From assembly GCA_963813635.1 (NCBI GenBank), contig CAWEZO010000011.1, forward strand, positions 1 through 64,000: a stretch of 64,000 bases of DNA, written 5' to 3'. A program made the position numbers and the translations under genes. The notes below the pieces were generated by a model that was not told the DNA's origin, ran no database searches, and saw only the letters and a program-made list of their open reading frames with translations. This document shows positions 54,567 through 62,488 of this stretch, piece by piece. Source of the stretch: JBBRZM01 sp963813635 (GTDB taxonomy: Bacteria; Actinomycetota; Acidimicrobiia; IMCC26256; JBBRZM01). Within the stretch, counting starts at the first letter, position 1, and every line of letters begins with the position of its first letter.

Positions 54567-55271
54567 TCAGACGTTCAGCAGGTCGACCGCCGCGCCGGCG
54601 TCGAAGACGGCGGCCTCGCGCGCTTCGTACACGGTCACATGGCCGTGCCCGCCGACACGCCACGCGCCGTCGGGATCGCGGATCAACGCGGTCTGCTCAT
54701 CGACACCCACGAGCCGGGCGGTCGCCGGCAGCAAGTCGATCGACCGCTCACGGAGGTGCGTGGCGGCGGTGCCGTGGTACGGGAACACCGCCAAGTCGCG
54801 GACCAGCCCGAGCCCGACGGTGTACGCGCCGCCGCGTGGGTCGACCATCGGGTCACAGAGCACCGTCGCACCTGCGCCCGAAGCGGCCACGACCGCACCA
54901 CCGCTGTACGCGTCCACCAGTGCCGCGAAGACCGCGGAGTCCTTGAGCACCGAGCGCAGGTGCATCGGCGATCCGTCGGCGAGGTAGATGAAGCCGGCCG
55001 TGGCCACGATGGCGGCAAGCGTCTTGTCCTCGGCTTCGGCGCGGTGCAGCACCATCAGCGGCACGACGGTCGCACCAAGCTCGTCGAAGTACGCCTCGGC
55101 TCGCTTGATGACCCGGTCCGGTTGCTCGTACGCCGCGGCGCTCGGCAGGACGACAACCTCCCGACCGCCGATCTCGAGGAGCTCGGCGTCGAAGGAACGG
55201 CATCCGTCGCGCCATTCGCCGCCACCGATCAGTACCAACGTGCCGTCCGGGCGCTTCGAGCTCACGTGCAC
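54567..55271 (-). CDS. Peptidase S51 / cyanophycinase-like protein
   Basis: 234 residues in a flavodoxin-like S51 fold: TLVLIGGGEWRDGC, EIGGREVVVLPSAAAYEQP, FIYLADGSPMHLRSVL and the nucleophile region AVVAASGAGATVLCD. The usual GxSAGA elbow is ASGAGA here, so catalysis is plausible but altered. The family cleaves Asp-containing or cyanophycin-like dipeptides; no cyanophycin synthetase is nearby. Confidence 0.72.
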   Translation of the reverse strand: MHVSSKRPDGTLVLIGGGEWRDGCRSFDAELLEIGGREVVVLPSAAAYEQPDRVIKRAEAYFDELGATVVPLMVLHRAEAEDKTLAAIVATAGFIYLADGSPMHLRSVLKDSAVFAALVDAYSGGAVVAASGAGATVLCDPMVDPRGGAYTVGLGLVRDLAVFPYHGTAATHLRERSIDLLPATARLVGVDEQTALIRDPDGAWRVGGHGHVTVYEAREAAVFDAGAAVDLLNV

Positions 55272-55382
55272 ACCTCCAAGGGCGGCGAGCCTAACGCCGT
55301 GCCCGCACAGCTCGGACGGCTGGAGTCAACGACTTACTCGGCGGTAACCTCTGTGCCTCGTTCCTCCACGAAGGGCTCGCAC

Positions 55383-56240
55383 ATGACCATCAAGCGCGTA
55401 GGCGTCGTCGGCACCGGCATCATGGGCGCGGGGATCGCGGAGGTCGCGGCCAAGGCGGGCTTCGAGGTGCTGCTCCGGAGCCGCGCGCAGGCAAGCGCCG
55501 ACGCGACGCTCGCAGGGCTCGAGAAGTCACTCGCGAAGCAGGTCGACAAAGGCAAGCTCGAGGCCGCCGATCGCGATGCGACCCTCTCCCGCGTGCGAAC
55601 CGTCACCGATCTCGCGGAGCTCGCCAAGTGTCAGCTCGTGATCGAGTCGATCGTCGAGGACCTGGCCATGAAGAAGCACCTCTTCAGCGAGCTCGATCGC
55701 ATCTGCGGTGACGCGGCAATCCTCGCCACCAACACGTCGACGCTGCCAATCGTCGAGATGGCGATGGAGACGGGACGGCCGGACCGGGTATGCGGCATCC
55801 ACTTCTTCAACCCGGCGCCGATGATGCAGCTCGTCGAAGTCGTGCGCGCGATCACCACATCCGACGCCACTGCCGATGCGGCACGAGCGTTCGCCGAAGC
55901 GTGTGGCAAGAGCCCGGTGATGGTCAAGGACCAAGCGGGCTTCATCGTGAACGCGCTGCTGTTCCCGTATCTCAACAATGCCGTGAGGCTGTTCGACGCC
56001 GGCGTCGCGACCCGCGACGACATCGACGCGGCGATGCGGGACGGCTGCAGCTTCCCCATGGGTCCGTTGCAGTTGCTCGACCTCGTCGGGCTCGACACGA
56101 GCCTGGCGATTCTCGACGCGCTCTACGCGGAGTTCAGCGACCCGAACTTTGCGCCCGCACCGCTGTTGCGTCGCATGGTCACCGCCGAGCAACTCGGGCG
56201 AAAGACCGGTCAGGGCTTCTACGACTACCGCAAGAAGTAA
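55383..56240 (+). CDS. 3-hydroxybutyryl-CoA dehydrogenase
   Basis: 285 residues. NAD-binding loop is VGVVGTGIMGAGIAEVAAKA, the catalytic His is in GIHFFNPAPMMQLVEVV, and the C-terminal domain contains VKDQAGFIVNALLFPYLNNA. The product interconverts acetoacetyl-CoA and 3-hydroxybutyryl-CoA. It lies 86 bp upstream of ecm, consistent with an ethylmalonyl-CoA route or fatty-acid/PHB metabolism. Intact. Confidence 0.93.
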   Translation: MTIKRVGVVGTGIMGAGIAEVAAKAGFEVLLRSRAQASADATLAGLEKSLAKQVDKGKLEAADRDATLSRVRTVTDLAELAKCQLVIESIVEDLAMKKHLFSELDRICGDAAILATNTSTLPIVEMAMETGRPDRVCGIHFFNPAPMMQLVEVVRAITTSDATADAARAFAEACGKSPVMVKDQAGFIVNALLFPYLNNAVRLFDAGVATRDDIDAAMRDGCSFPMGPLQLLDLVGLDTSLAILDALYAEFSDPNFAPAPLLRRMVTAEQLGRKTGQGFYDYRKK

Positions 56241-56326
56241 CGCGCACCGATGACGGTCGCGCGCCGTCGGCTTCGCGGCAGTTGCACCGTCCGGTCAGAC
56301 CCTGGTCGCTGTGGGAGAATGCGGGC

Positions 56327-58330
56327 ATGACAGAGGCTGACCGCCCCTGGTTGATGCGCACGTATTCCGGGCATTCGTCGGCGCGGGCTTCCAACGAGCT
56401 GTACCGCACCAACTTGACGCGCGGCCAAACCGGCCTGTCGGTCGCGTTCGACCTCCCGACCCAGACCGGCTACGACCCTGATCATCCGCTCGCCCGCGGC
56501 GAGGTGGGCAAGGTCGGCGTACCCGTGCCGCACCTCGGCGAGATGGCCACGCTGTTCGACGCGATCCCGCTCGAAGAGATGAACACCTCGATGACGATCA
56601 ACGCCACCGCCATGTGGCTCCTCGGCATGTACGTCGCGCTCGCAGAGCAGCGTGGTATCGACCCGGCACTCCTGCAAGGCACCACCCAGAACGACATCGT
56701 CAAGGAATACCTGTCACGCGGCACCTACATCTTCGGCCCCGACGCGTCGAGACGTCTCACTGTGGACCTCATCTGCCACACGGTGAAGCACGTGCCGAAG
56801 TGGAACCCGATCAACGTGTGCTCGTACCACCTTCAGGAGGCGGGCGCGACGCCTGTTCAGGAGATCGCCTACGCGCTCGCGACCGCGCTCGGTGTGCTCG
56901 ACGCCGTCCGTGAATCAGGCCAGGTGGCCGACGCCGACCTTCCCGCCGTGGTCGGTCGCATGTCGTTCTTCGTCAACGCGGGCATCCGCTTCGTCGAGGA
57001 GACCTGCAAGATGCGCGCGATGAGCCGGCTGTGGGACCGGCTGACGCGAGAACGCTACGGCGTGACCGACGAGAGGATGCGCCGCTTCCGGTACGGGGTG
57101 CAGGTCAACTCGCTCGGCCTCACCGAATCCCAGCCCGAGAACAACGTGCAGCGCATTGTGCTCGAGACGCTCGGCGTGACCCTCTCGAAGGACGCCCGCG
57201 CCCGGGCCGTGCAACTCCCCGCTTGGAACGAGGCGCTCGGTCTGCCGCGGCCATGGGATCAGCAGTGGTCGCTTCGGATCCAGCAGGTCCTCGCATACGA
57301 GACCGACCTGCTCGAGTACGAGGACCTGTTCGAGGGCTCGAAGGTGATCGAGGCCAAGACGACCGAGCTCGCCGATGCGGCCGACGCCGAGCTGGCGTGG
57401 GTGCTCGAAGGCGGCGGCGCGTTCGCCATGATCGACGAGCTCAAAGGTCGACTCGTGCAGAGCAACGCGCAGCGCGTGCGCAAGATCGAGAGCGGTGAGC
57501 TCGAGGTCGTCGGCGTCAACTGCTTCACCGAGACCGCAGCGTCGCCGCTCGTCGAGGCGCTCGAGGGAGAAGCGTCGATCCTCGTCGCCGACCCGGCGGC
57601 CGAGTCCGATCAACTCGAGTCATTGCGCCGTTGGCGCGAACAGCGTGACGACGCCGCAGCCCGCGCCGCACTCGATCGGCTGCGCGCCACCGCCGCCTCG
57701 ACTGACAACCTCATGCCCGCCACGGTCACGTTGGCCCGCGCCGGCGGCACCGTCGGCGAATGGGCCGGGGCGCTGCGCGAGGTATTCGGCGAGTACCGCG
57801 CTCCCACCGGCGTCGGCGCGGTCGCGACCGCGCCGCTGGCCGACATGGTCGCGGTGCGCGAGCGCGTGCAGCAGGCGGCCAGGGAGCTGGGCGGTCCCAT
57901 CCGGATGCTGGTGGGCAAACCGGGCCTCGACGGGCATTCCAACGGCGCGGAGCAGATCGCAGTTGCAGCACGCGATGTGGGAATCGAAGTCGTCTATCAG
58001 GGCATCCGGTTGACGCCGGCGGAGATCGCCGCTGCCGCCCGCGATGAGGACGTCGACGTCGTGGGGCTGTCGATTCTCTCGGGTTCGCACATGGAGCTGG
58101 TGCCGGAGATCGCGCGACTCTTGCGCGATGCCGGTGTCGACGCGCCGTTAGTGGTCGGTGGGATCATCCCCGAAGGCGACCAGGCGAACCTGCTCGATGC
58201 GGGTGTGGCGCGCATCTACACACCCAAGGACTTTCGCCTGTCACAGATCGTCGCCGAGGTTGCCGACATCGCCATCGAGCAGCGGCGGGGCCGCGCGCCC
58301 ATCGGCGCGCGCGCCGGAAGCTCGTCATGA
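56327..58330 (+). CDS. ecm: Ethylmalonyl-CoA mutase (MeaA-type, B12-dependent)
   Basis: 667 residues. It starts DRPWLMRTYSGHSSARASNE, close to Streptomyces MeaA, and continues GQTGLSVAFDLPTQTGYDPD and PWDQQWSLRIQQVL. The C-terminal cobalamin domain has the lower-axial-ligand motif KPGLDGHSNGAEQIA. It rearranges ethylmalonyl-CoA to methylsuccinyl-CoA; methylmalonyl-CoA mutase is the less likely reading because length and N-terminus fit Ecm. Overlaps the next gene (ATGA). Confidence 0.92.
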   Translation: MTEADRPWLMRTYSGHSSARASNELYRTNLTRGQTGLSVAFDLPTQTGYDPDHPLARGEVGKVGVPVPHLGEMATLFDAIPLEEMNTSMTINATAMWLLGMYVALAEQRGIDPALLQGTTQNDIVKEYLSRGTYIFGPDASRRLTVDLICHTVKHVPKWNPINVCSYHLQEAGATPVQEIAYALATALGVLDAVRESGQVADADLPAVVGRMSFFVNAGIRFVEETCKMRAMSRLWDRLTRERYGVTDERMRRFRYGVQVNSLGLTESQPENNVQRIVLETLGVTLSKDARARAVQLPAWNEALGLPRPWDQQWSLRIQQVLAYETDLLEYEDLFEGSKVIEAKTTELADAADAELAWVLEGGGAFAMIDELKGRLVQSNAQRVRKIESGELEVVGVNCFTETAASPLVEALEGEASILVADPAAESDQLESLRRWREQRDDAAARAALDRLRATAASTDNLMPATVTLARAGGTVGEWAGALREVFGEYRAPTGVGAVATAPLADMVAVRERVQQAARELGGPIRMLVGKPGLDGHSNGAEQIAVAARDVGIEVVYQGIRLTPAEIAAAARDEDVDVVGLSILSGSHMELVPEIARLLRDAGVDAPLVVGGIIPEGDQANLLDAGVARIYTPKDFRLSQIVAEVADIAIEQRRGRAPIGARAGSSS

Positions 58331-59037
58331 GCTTGACGCCGCTCGGTTTCACGTTCGGCATCCTGCTCGTCGTCTTCTGCAGCTTGGCGGTGCTCGTCGT
58401 CTGGCTGATCGATACGCGCCGCAGCCTGTCGGACGCATCGGAGAAGCTCCGTCATCGGCAGCGGGAGCTCGACACGCTTGCCGGCATGTTCGCCGAAGAC
58501 GCGGCCCGCTCGACAGCGCCCCCTGCACTCGACGAAACCGAGGGCGAAGAGGCTCTCGACGGCAAGGCGCGGCTCGACGCCACGTCCGGCCTGCTGCTCG
58601 AGCCGTTCCTCGAGGTGGTATTGGATCAGAAGGTGGCGGTGGCGCGCCGCAAGCTCCTCCCCGTCTCGCTCGCCTTGTTCGAGCTCGACGGTCTCGCCGC
58701 TGCCGACGCCGAGACGCGAGAGCAGGCAATGGGTGTGCTCGGCGAGGTCGTCCGGCGCACGATGCGCGAGTGCGACGCCGCCTGCCGGCTGACCGACGTG
58801 CGGGTCGCGGTGATCTTCGACGACACGACGGAGTCCGGAGCGGTCTGGGCCGCAGAGCGTATGCGGGCGCGTTTGTGGAACAGCCCGGTCGGCAATGCAC
58901 TCACGGTCTCCGCCGGCATCGCGAGCTATCCCACGCACGCCCTCGATGCCGACGCGCTCGGGGCGCGTGCCGCTGAAGCGCTCGAGAGCGCACAGGCGCA
59001 GGGATGCGACCGGGTTGAGGTCGCGCGAAGCGATTGA
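58327..59037 (+). CDS. Membrane-anchored degenerate GGDEF-domain protein
   Basis: 236 residues. N-terminal membrane helix (FGILLVVFCSLAVLVVWLI), a coiled-coil-like linker (~35-75), then a GGDEF-like fold (~85-230) recognised by its flow: VSLALFELDGLAAADAETRE and VSAGIASYPTHALDADALGA. The signature loop reads TDVRVAVIFDD instead of RxGGDEF, so diguanylate cyclase activity is unlikely. Start overlaps the ecm stop, an unusual pairing. Confidence 0.7.
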   Translation: MSLTPLGFTFGILLVVFCSLAVLVVWLIDTRRSLSDASEKLRHRQRELDTLAGMFAEDAARSTAPPALDETEGEEALDGKARLDATSGLLLEPFLEVVLDQKVAVARRKLLPVSLALFELDGLAAADAETREQAMGVLGEVVRRTMRECDAACRLTDVRVAVIFDDTTESGAVWAAERMRARLWNSPVGNALTVSAGIASYPTHALDADALGARAAEALESAQAQGCDRVEVARSD

Positions 59038-59049
59038 CGCCGGCGCCGG

Positions 59050-60865
59050 CTAACGGCGGTAGAAGGCTTCGATCTCGGCGGCGTACTTCTGGTGGATACC
59101 TCGCCGCTTCAGCTTCATCGTCGGGGTGAGCTCCTCGGAGTCGGGTAGCCACTCCACGCCGAGCAACAGGAACTTCTTGACCCGCTCGACCTGCGAGAAC
59201 CGCTCGTTGGCCGCGGCAACGTTGCGTTCGACGTCGGCGCGCACTTCGGGGTGCGCCGCGAGGTCTTCGAGCGAGTCGGCCACGATCCCGTGTTGCTTCG
59301 CCCAGGCCGGCGCAACTTCCGGGTCGAGAACGATCAGCGCGGAGATGAACGGCCGGTTGTCGCCGATGACGCAGACCTGGCCGATGACCGGGAACGACTT
59401 CAGCGCCGCCTCGAGGTTGGCCGGCGAGATGTTCTTGCCGCCGGCGGTGATGATGAGCTCCTTCTTGCGGTCCACGATCCTGAGGTAGCCGTCCGCGTCG
59501 AACGTGCCGACGTCGCCGCTGTGCAACCAGCCGTCATCGTCGAGCGCCTCGGCGGTCTTCTCCGGATCCTTGAGGTACCCGCGATACACGTTGCCGCCGC
59601 GGCAGATGACCTCACCATCGTCCGCGAGCGTGACTTCGCAGCCGGGGATCGCCGGGCCGACCGTGCCGGGCTTGACCGCGAATGGCGCCCAGGTCATCGG
59701 TCCCGACGATTCCGACAGGCCGTAGATCTCGGAGAGCGGCACGCGCAGTGACCGGAAGAACTGCAGGATGTCAATCGGGATCGGCGCGGCCCCGGTGACC
59801 GCCGCGACCAATTGATCGAGGCCGAGCACGGCGCGCAACGGTGAGAGCACTTGCGCATCGGCTTTGGCGAAGGCGGCTTGCAGCTTCGACGGCAACTCCT
59901 CGCCGCGGGCGTCGTGCTCCGCGGCCTGGCGTCCCACCTCGAGCGCCGCGTCGAGCTTCTTCTGGTTCGCGGGATCGGCGGCCGCGATCGCTTGGATGCC
60001 GGCGTAGATCTTCTCCCAGATCGCGCGGCACCGCGAACATCACCTCGGGCCGCACACTCGGCAGGTACGTGGCGACTTTCCCTGCCTCCGGACACGTCGT
60101 CACCTCGTAGCCGAGCGCGGCGCCCTGGTAGTGCGACGTCATACGCTCGGCGATGTGCGCCATCGGCAGGTACGACACGACGCGGCGTCCCTCGGTCGAG
60201 AACTCGTCAAGGCTCAGCCGGAGGCTCTCGACCGTCCAGCAAACATTTTCGTGATCGAGCATGACGCCCTTGGGCGGACCGGTCGTGCCCGATGTGTAGA
60301 TGACCGTCGCCAGATCGCTCGGCTGCACGATCTGCGCGGCAACATCGAGGTCGACCGGATCGGACGCGAGCAGCGACTCCCACCGGTGCACGCCCTCCGG
60401 TGCACGCGCTTCGGGGTCGTCGATCACGACGATCTCGCGCAATGCGGGGAGCTCGCCGCGCACCTTGAGGATGCGATCGAGGAAGTCGAGATCTTCGACG
60501 ATCGCGACTTGGGCCTCGCAGTGGTGCGCCAGGTATTGCACCTGCTCAGGCGCCGAGGAGTTGTAGATGGAGATCGGCGTACCGCCGCACAACAACACCG
60601 CCATGTCGGCGATGTGGAACTCAGGTCGGTTGCGCATCATGAGCACGACCCGGGTGCCGCGCTCCACGCCCAACGCCCCCAGGCCCGCGGCGACATGCGC
60701 CGCACGTTCGGCGTAGTCGGCGAAGGTCAGCTCGCCCCAGCCATCGCCCTCTCTCCACCGGAGGGCGACCTGGCCGGGGATGCGTCGAACCGTGTCCAGA
60801 AAGCGCGTCGGCACGGTCTGGCCGGCCACCATCTTCGAGACTTCCTCGTTGCTGATCAACGGCAT
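59050..60865 (-). CDS. Long-chain acyl-CoA synthetase (FadD15 type), frameshifted
   Basis: AMP-forming ligase. The P-loop is TVIYTSGTTGPPKGVML; other motifs are SYLPMAHIAERM, IYGLSESSGPMTW, GWLHSGDVGTFDADGYLRIV and ELIITAGGKNISP. One extra base at 60022 breaks the frame after MFAVPR; removing it gives the expected IWEKIYAGIQ. ATG at 60865 follows GGAGGAG by 7-8 nt. About 604 residues when joined. Activates fatty acids for lipid synthesis or beta-oxidation. Confidence 0.92.
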
Positions 60866-60959
60866 GGGCCTGCTCCTCCGTGGCACGTCCGCGGGAGCCT
60901 CATTAGTAGCGCATCACCACGCACTTTGCGCCCTTGACATTGGCGAGCAGAGCCTTCCT

Positions 60960-60985
60960 CCACAGGGGGTCTGGAAAACCTGTGG
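60960..60985. repeat. Small hairpin upstream of the acyl-CoA ligase gene
   Basis: CCACAGG and CCTGTGG pair perfectly across a 12-nt loop. It is 24 nt from the nested stem-loop at 61010, making this spacer unusually structured. Confidence 0.5.
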
Positions 60986-61009
60986 GAAATGGTGGATACT
61001 GCAGGCAGT

Positions 61010-61079
61010 CCGTCCCGAGGAGACCGTTGGGGCCCCCGGCGCTTGCCGGGTCTCTACTCCGGAAGTCTCCTCGGGACGG
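61010..61079. terminator. Nested perfect inverted repeat (strong stem-loop)
   Basis: A 15-bp perfect outer stem (CCGTCCCGAGGAGAC / GTCTCCTCGGGACGG) encloses 40 nt that hold a second perfect stem, CCCGGC-GCTT-GCCGGG. It lies 50 nt after the phosphoesterase stop on the minus strand and 144 nt before the ligase start. The position suggests a terminator; the two-tier structure could also be a regulatory or stable RNA. Confidence 0.6.
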
Positions 61080-61129
61080 GTCGCGTCCGGCGCCGGCGGC
61101 TCGCGCGGCGCTGCCGCACGAGCAGCCCG

Positions 61130-62245
61130 TCAGAACGACTGCGTGAAGCAGCGATCGCCGAGCGACCCGAGCGCGTAGTCGCGGTAGAGACCGTCGAACA
61201 TGCCCCGGGTCTTCTCGGTCCACGCGAGCGCACGCACGTCGGCGATGCGGCGCACGACCTGGGTGTAGCCCGACTCGTAGATGTTGTACTCGGCCCACGT
61301 GCCCGGGTAGTCCTTCACGCACGCGACCTCGCCGATCGGCACGTCGCGCGCGACGCCGAACCGCCGCACCCGGTTGCGATGGGTGTGGCCCGCGAAATAC
61401 CCGGCGATCGCCTCACGGCGTGTGATCAACGCAATGAGCGCGTCGCTGTCGTCGGGGTTGATCCCGAAATAGGTGGCCGAGCGCGTCGGGCTCGTGGGGT
61501 TCCACGGATGATGGTGACCGAAGACGAGAACGGGCTGCGTGGTCTCGGCGGCAAGGTCATCGAGCCACACGAGCTGTTGGGCGCTGATCGCACCCCGGTC
61601 GACGCCGGGCACAACGGTGTCGATCACGGCGAGGGTCACACCGCCGAGATGGATCGCGTACGGCGCTTCGCTGGACGCGATCGTCTGCGTGATCATGGCG
61701 TCGTGGTTACCTCGGACATGGCGCATTCGAGGGCCCAGTGTCTCGTACGCATCCAGAAACGCCGCGTACTCGGCTTCGGTGCCGAGGTTGGTGAGGTCGC
61801 CTTTGACGACGATTGCATCGGGATCCAGCGTCTGGATCTCGGCGATGGCCGCGCGGTTCATCAGCTCGGGGTACGGCGTCGCGCCCGGCTCGGAGCGGAA
61901 CACGGGGCCGATCTCGCCCGGGTGGCCCATCAGCCCGCACTGCGTCTCGCCGAAGTGCACGTCGTTGGCGGTCGCGACCGTCGCGAGGTGCCGGCCGGCC
62001 GGCCGGGCCAGCGTCGTGACGTGAGCCGGAAGCCATTCCTCGGGCGGCACGGAGCCGTCGACCTCGAGCCGGTACGTCGTCGCCGGTTCGAGCCCGGTGA
62101 TTCGCGCCGAGTGGTACTGCCCTGTGGTCGTGACCTCGTGATCGCCCAGGCTGATGCTGATCGTCGTGTCGGCCTCGGTCGAGCAGGTGACCACGACCTC
62201 GTCGAAGCCGACGGTCATCAGCTCCGCGTTGGAGATGTCAGGCAC
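61130..62245 (-). CDS. Calcineurin-like metallophosphoesterase with fibronectin-like N-domain
   Basis: 371 residues. Residues 1-~85 look like a beta sandwich (purple-acid-phosphatase N-domain). The metallophosphatase motifs follow: ANDVHFGE, VVKGDLTN, RGNHDAM, FGHHHPW and AGHTHRNR. There is no signal peptide, so it is probably cytoplasmic. GTG at 62245 overlaps the end of accE by 8 nt, placing it in the carboxylase operon. Substrate unknown. Confidence 0.85.
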   Translation of the reverse strand: MPDISNAELMTVGFDEVVVTCSTEADTTISISLGDHEVTTTGQYHSARITGLEPATTYRLEVDGSVPPEEWLPAHVTTLARPAGRHLATVATANDVHFGETQCGLMGHPGEIGPVFRSEPGATPYPELMNRAAIAEIQTLDPDAIVVKGDLTNLGTEAEYAAFLDAYETLGPRMRHVRGNHDAMITQTIASSEAPYAIHLGGVTLAVIDTVVPGVDRGAISAQQLVWLDDLAAETTQPVLVFGHHHPWNPTSPTRSATYFGINPDDSDALIALITRREAIAGYFAGHTHRNRVRRFGVARDVPIGEVACVKDYPGTWAEYNIYESGYTQVVRRIADVRALAWTEKTRGMFDGLYRDYALGSLGDRCFTQSF

Positions 62246-62483
62246 GAGACCTTCGTCCGACGCGGCCCGAAAGGCGCCATGGACCGCGCATCAGGCCGGT
62301 GCGGCGCGCCCGCAGGCGAGAGGCACGTACCCATTCGGAGAGCTCGCCGGAGGCGTTGACGCGGGCAGCGCTTGCGGCGGCCTGACGCTCCGCGAGCACC
62401 GCCGCGACGGCGGCCGTGATCGCCGCGACCTCTTCGGGGGTGGCGTCGGGAGACACGATCTGCAGCGGAGGTTGCGCAGCCAT
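62238..62483 (-). CDS. Acyl-CoA carboxylase epsilon subunit
   Basis: 81 residues. It starts with a short beta strand (PLQIVSPDATPEEVAAITAA) and ends in a conserved basic-Trp segment (WVRASRLRARRTG...RGPWR) typical of AccE/PccE. It stabilises the alpha-beta acyl-CoA carboxylase complex in actinobacteria. It lies 5 nt downstream of the beta-subunit gene. Confidence 0.85.
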   Translation of the reverse strand: MAAQPPLQIVSPDATPEEVAAITAAVAAVLAERQAAASAARVNASGELSEWVRASRLRARRTGLMRGPWRLSGRVGRRSRA

Positions 62484-62488
62484 GATCG

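Noticed and set aside
60931..60966. TTGACA plus TCCACAGG as a promoter or DnaA box
   Set aside because: No matching -10 element at proper spacing, and the DnaA 9-mer consensus is not met.
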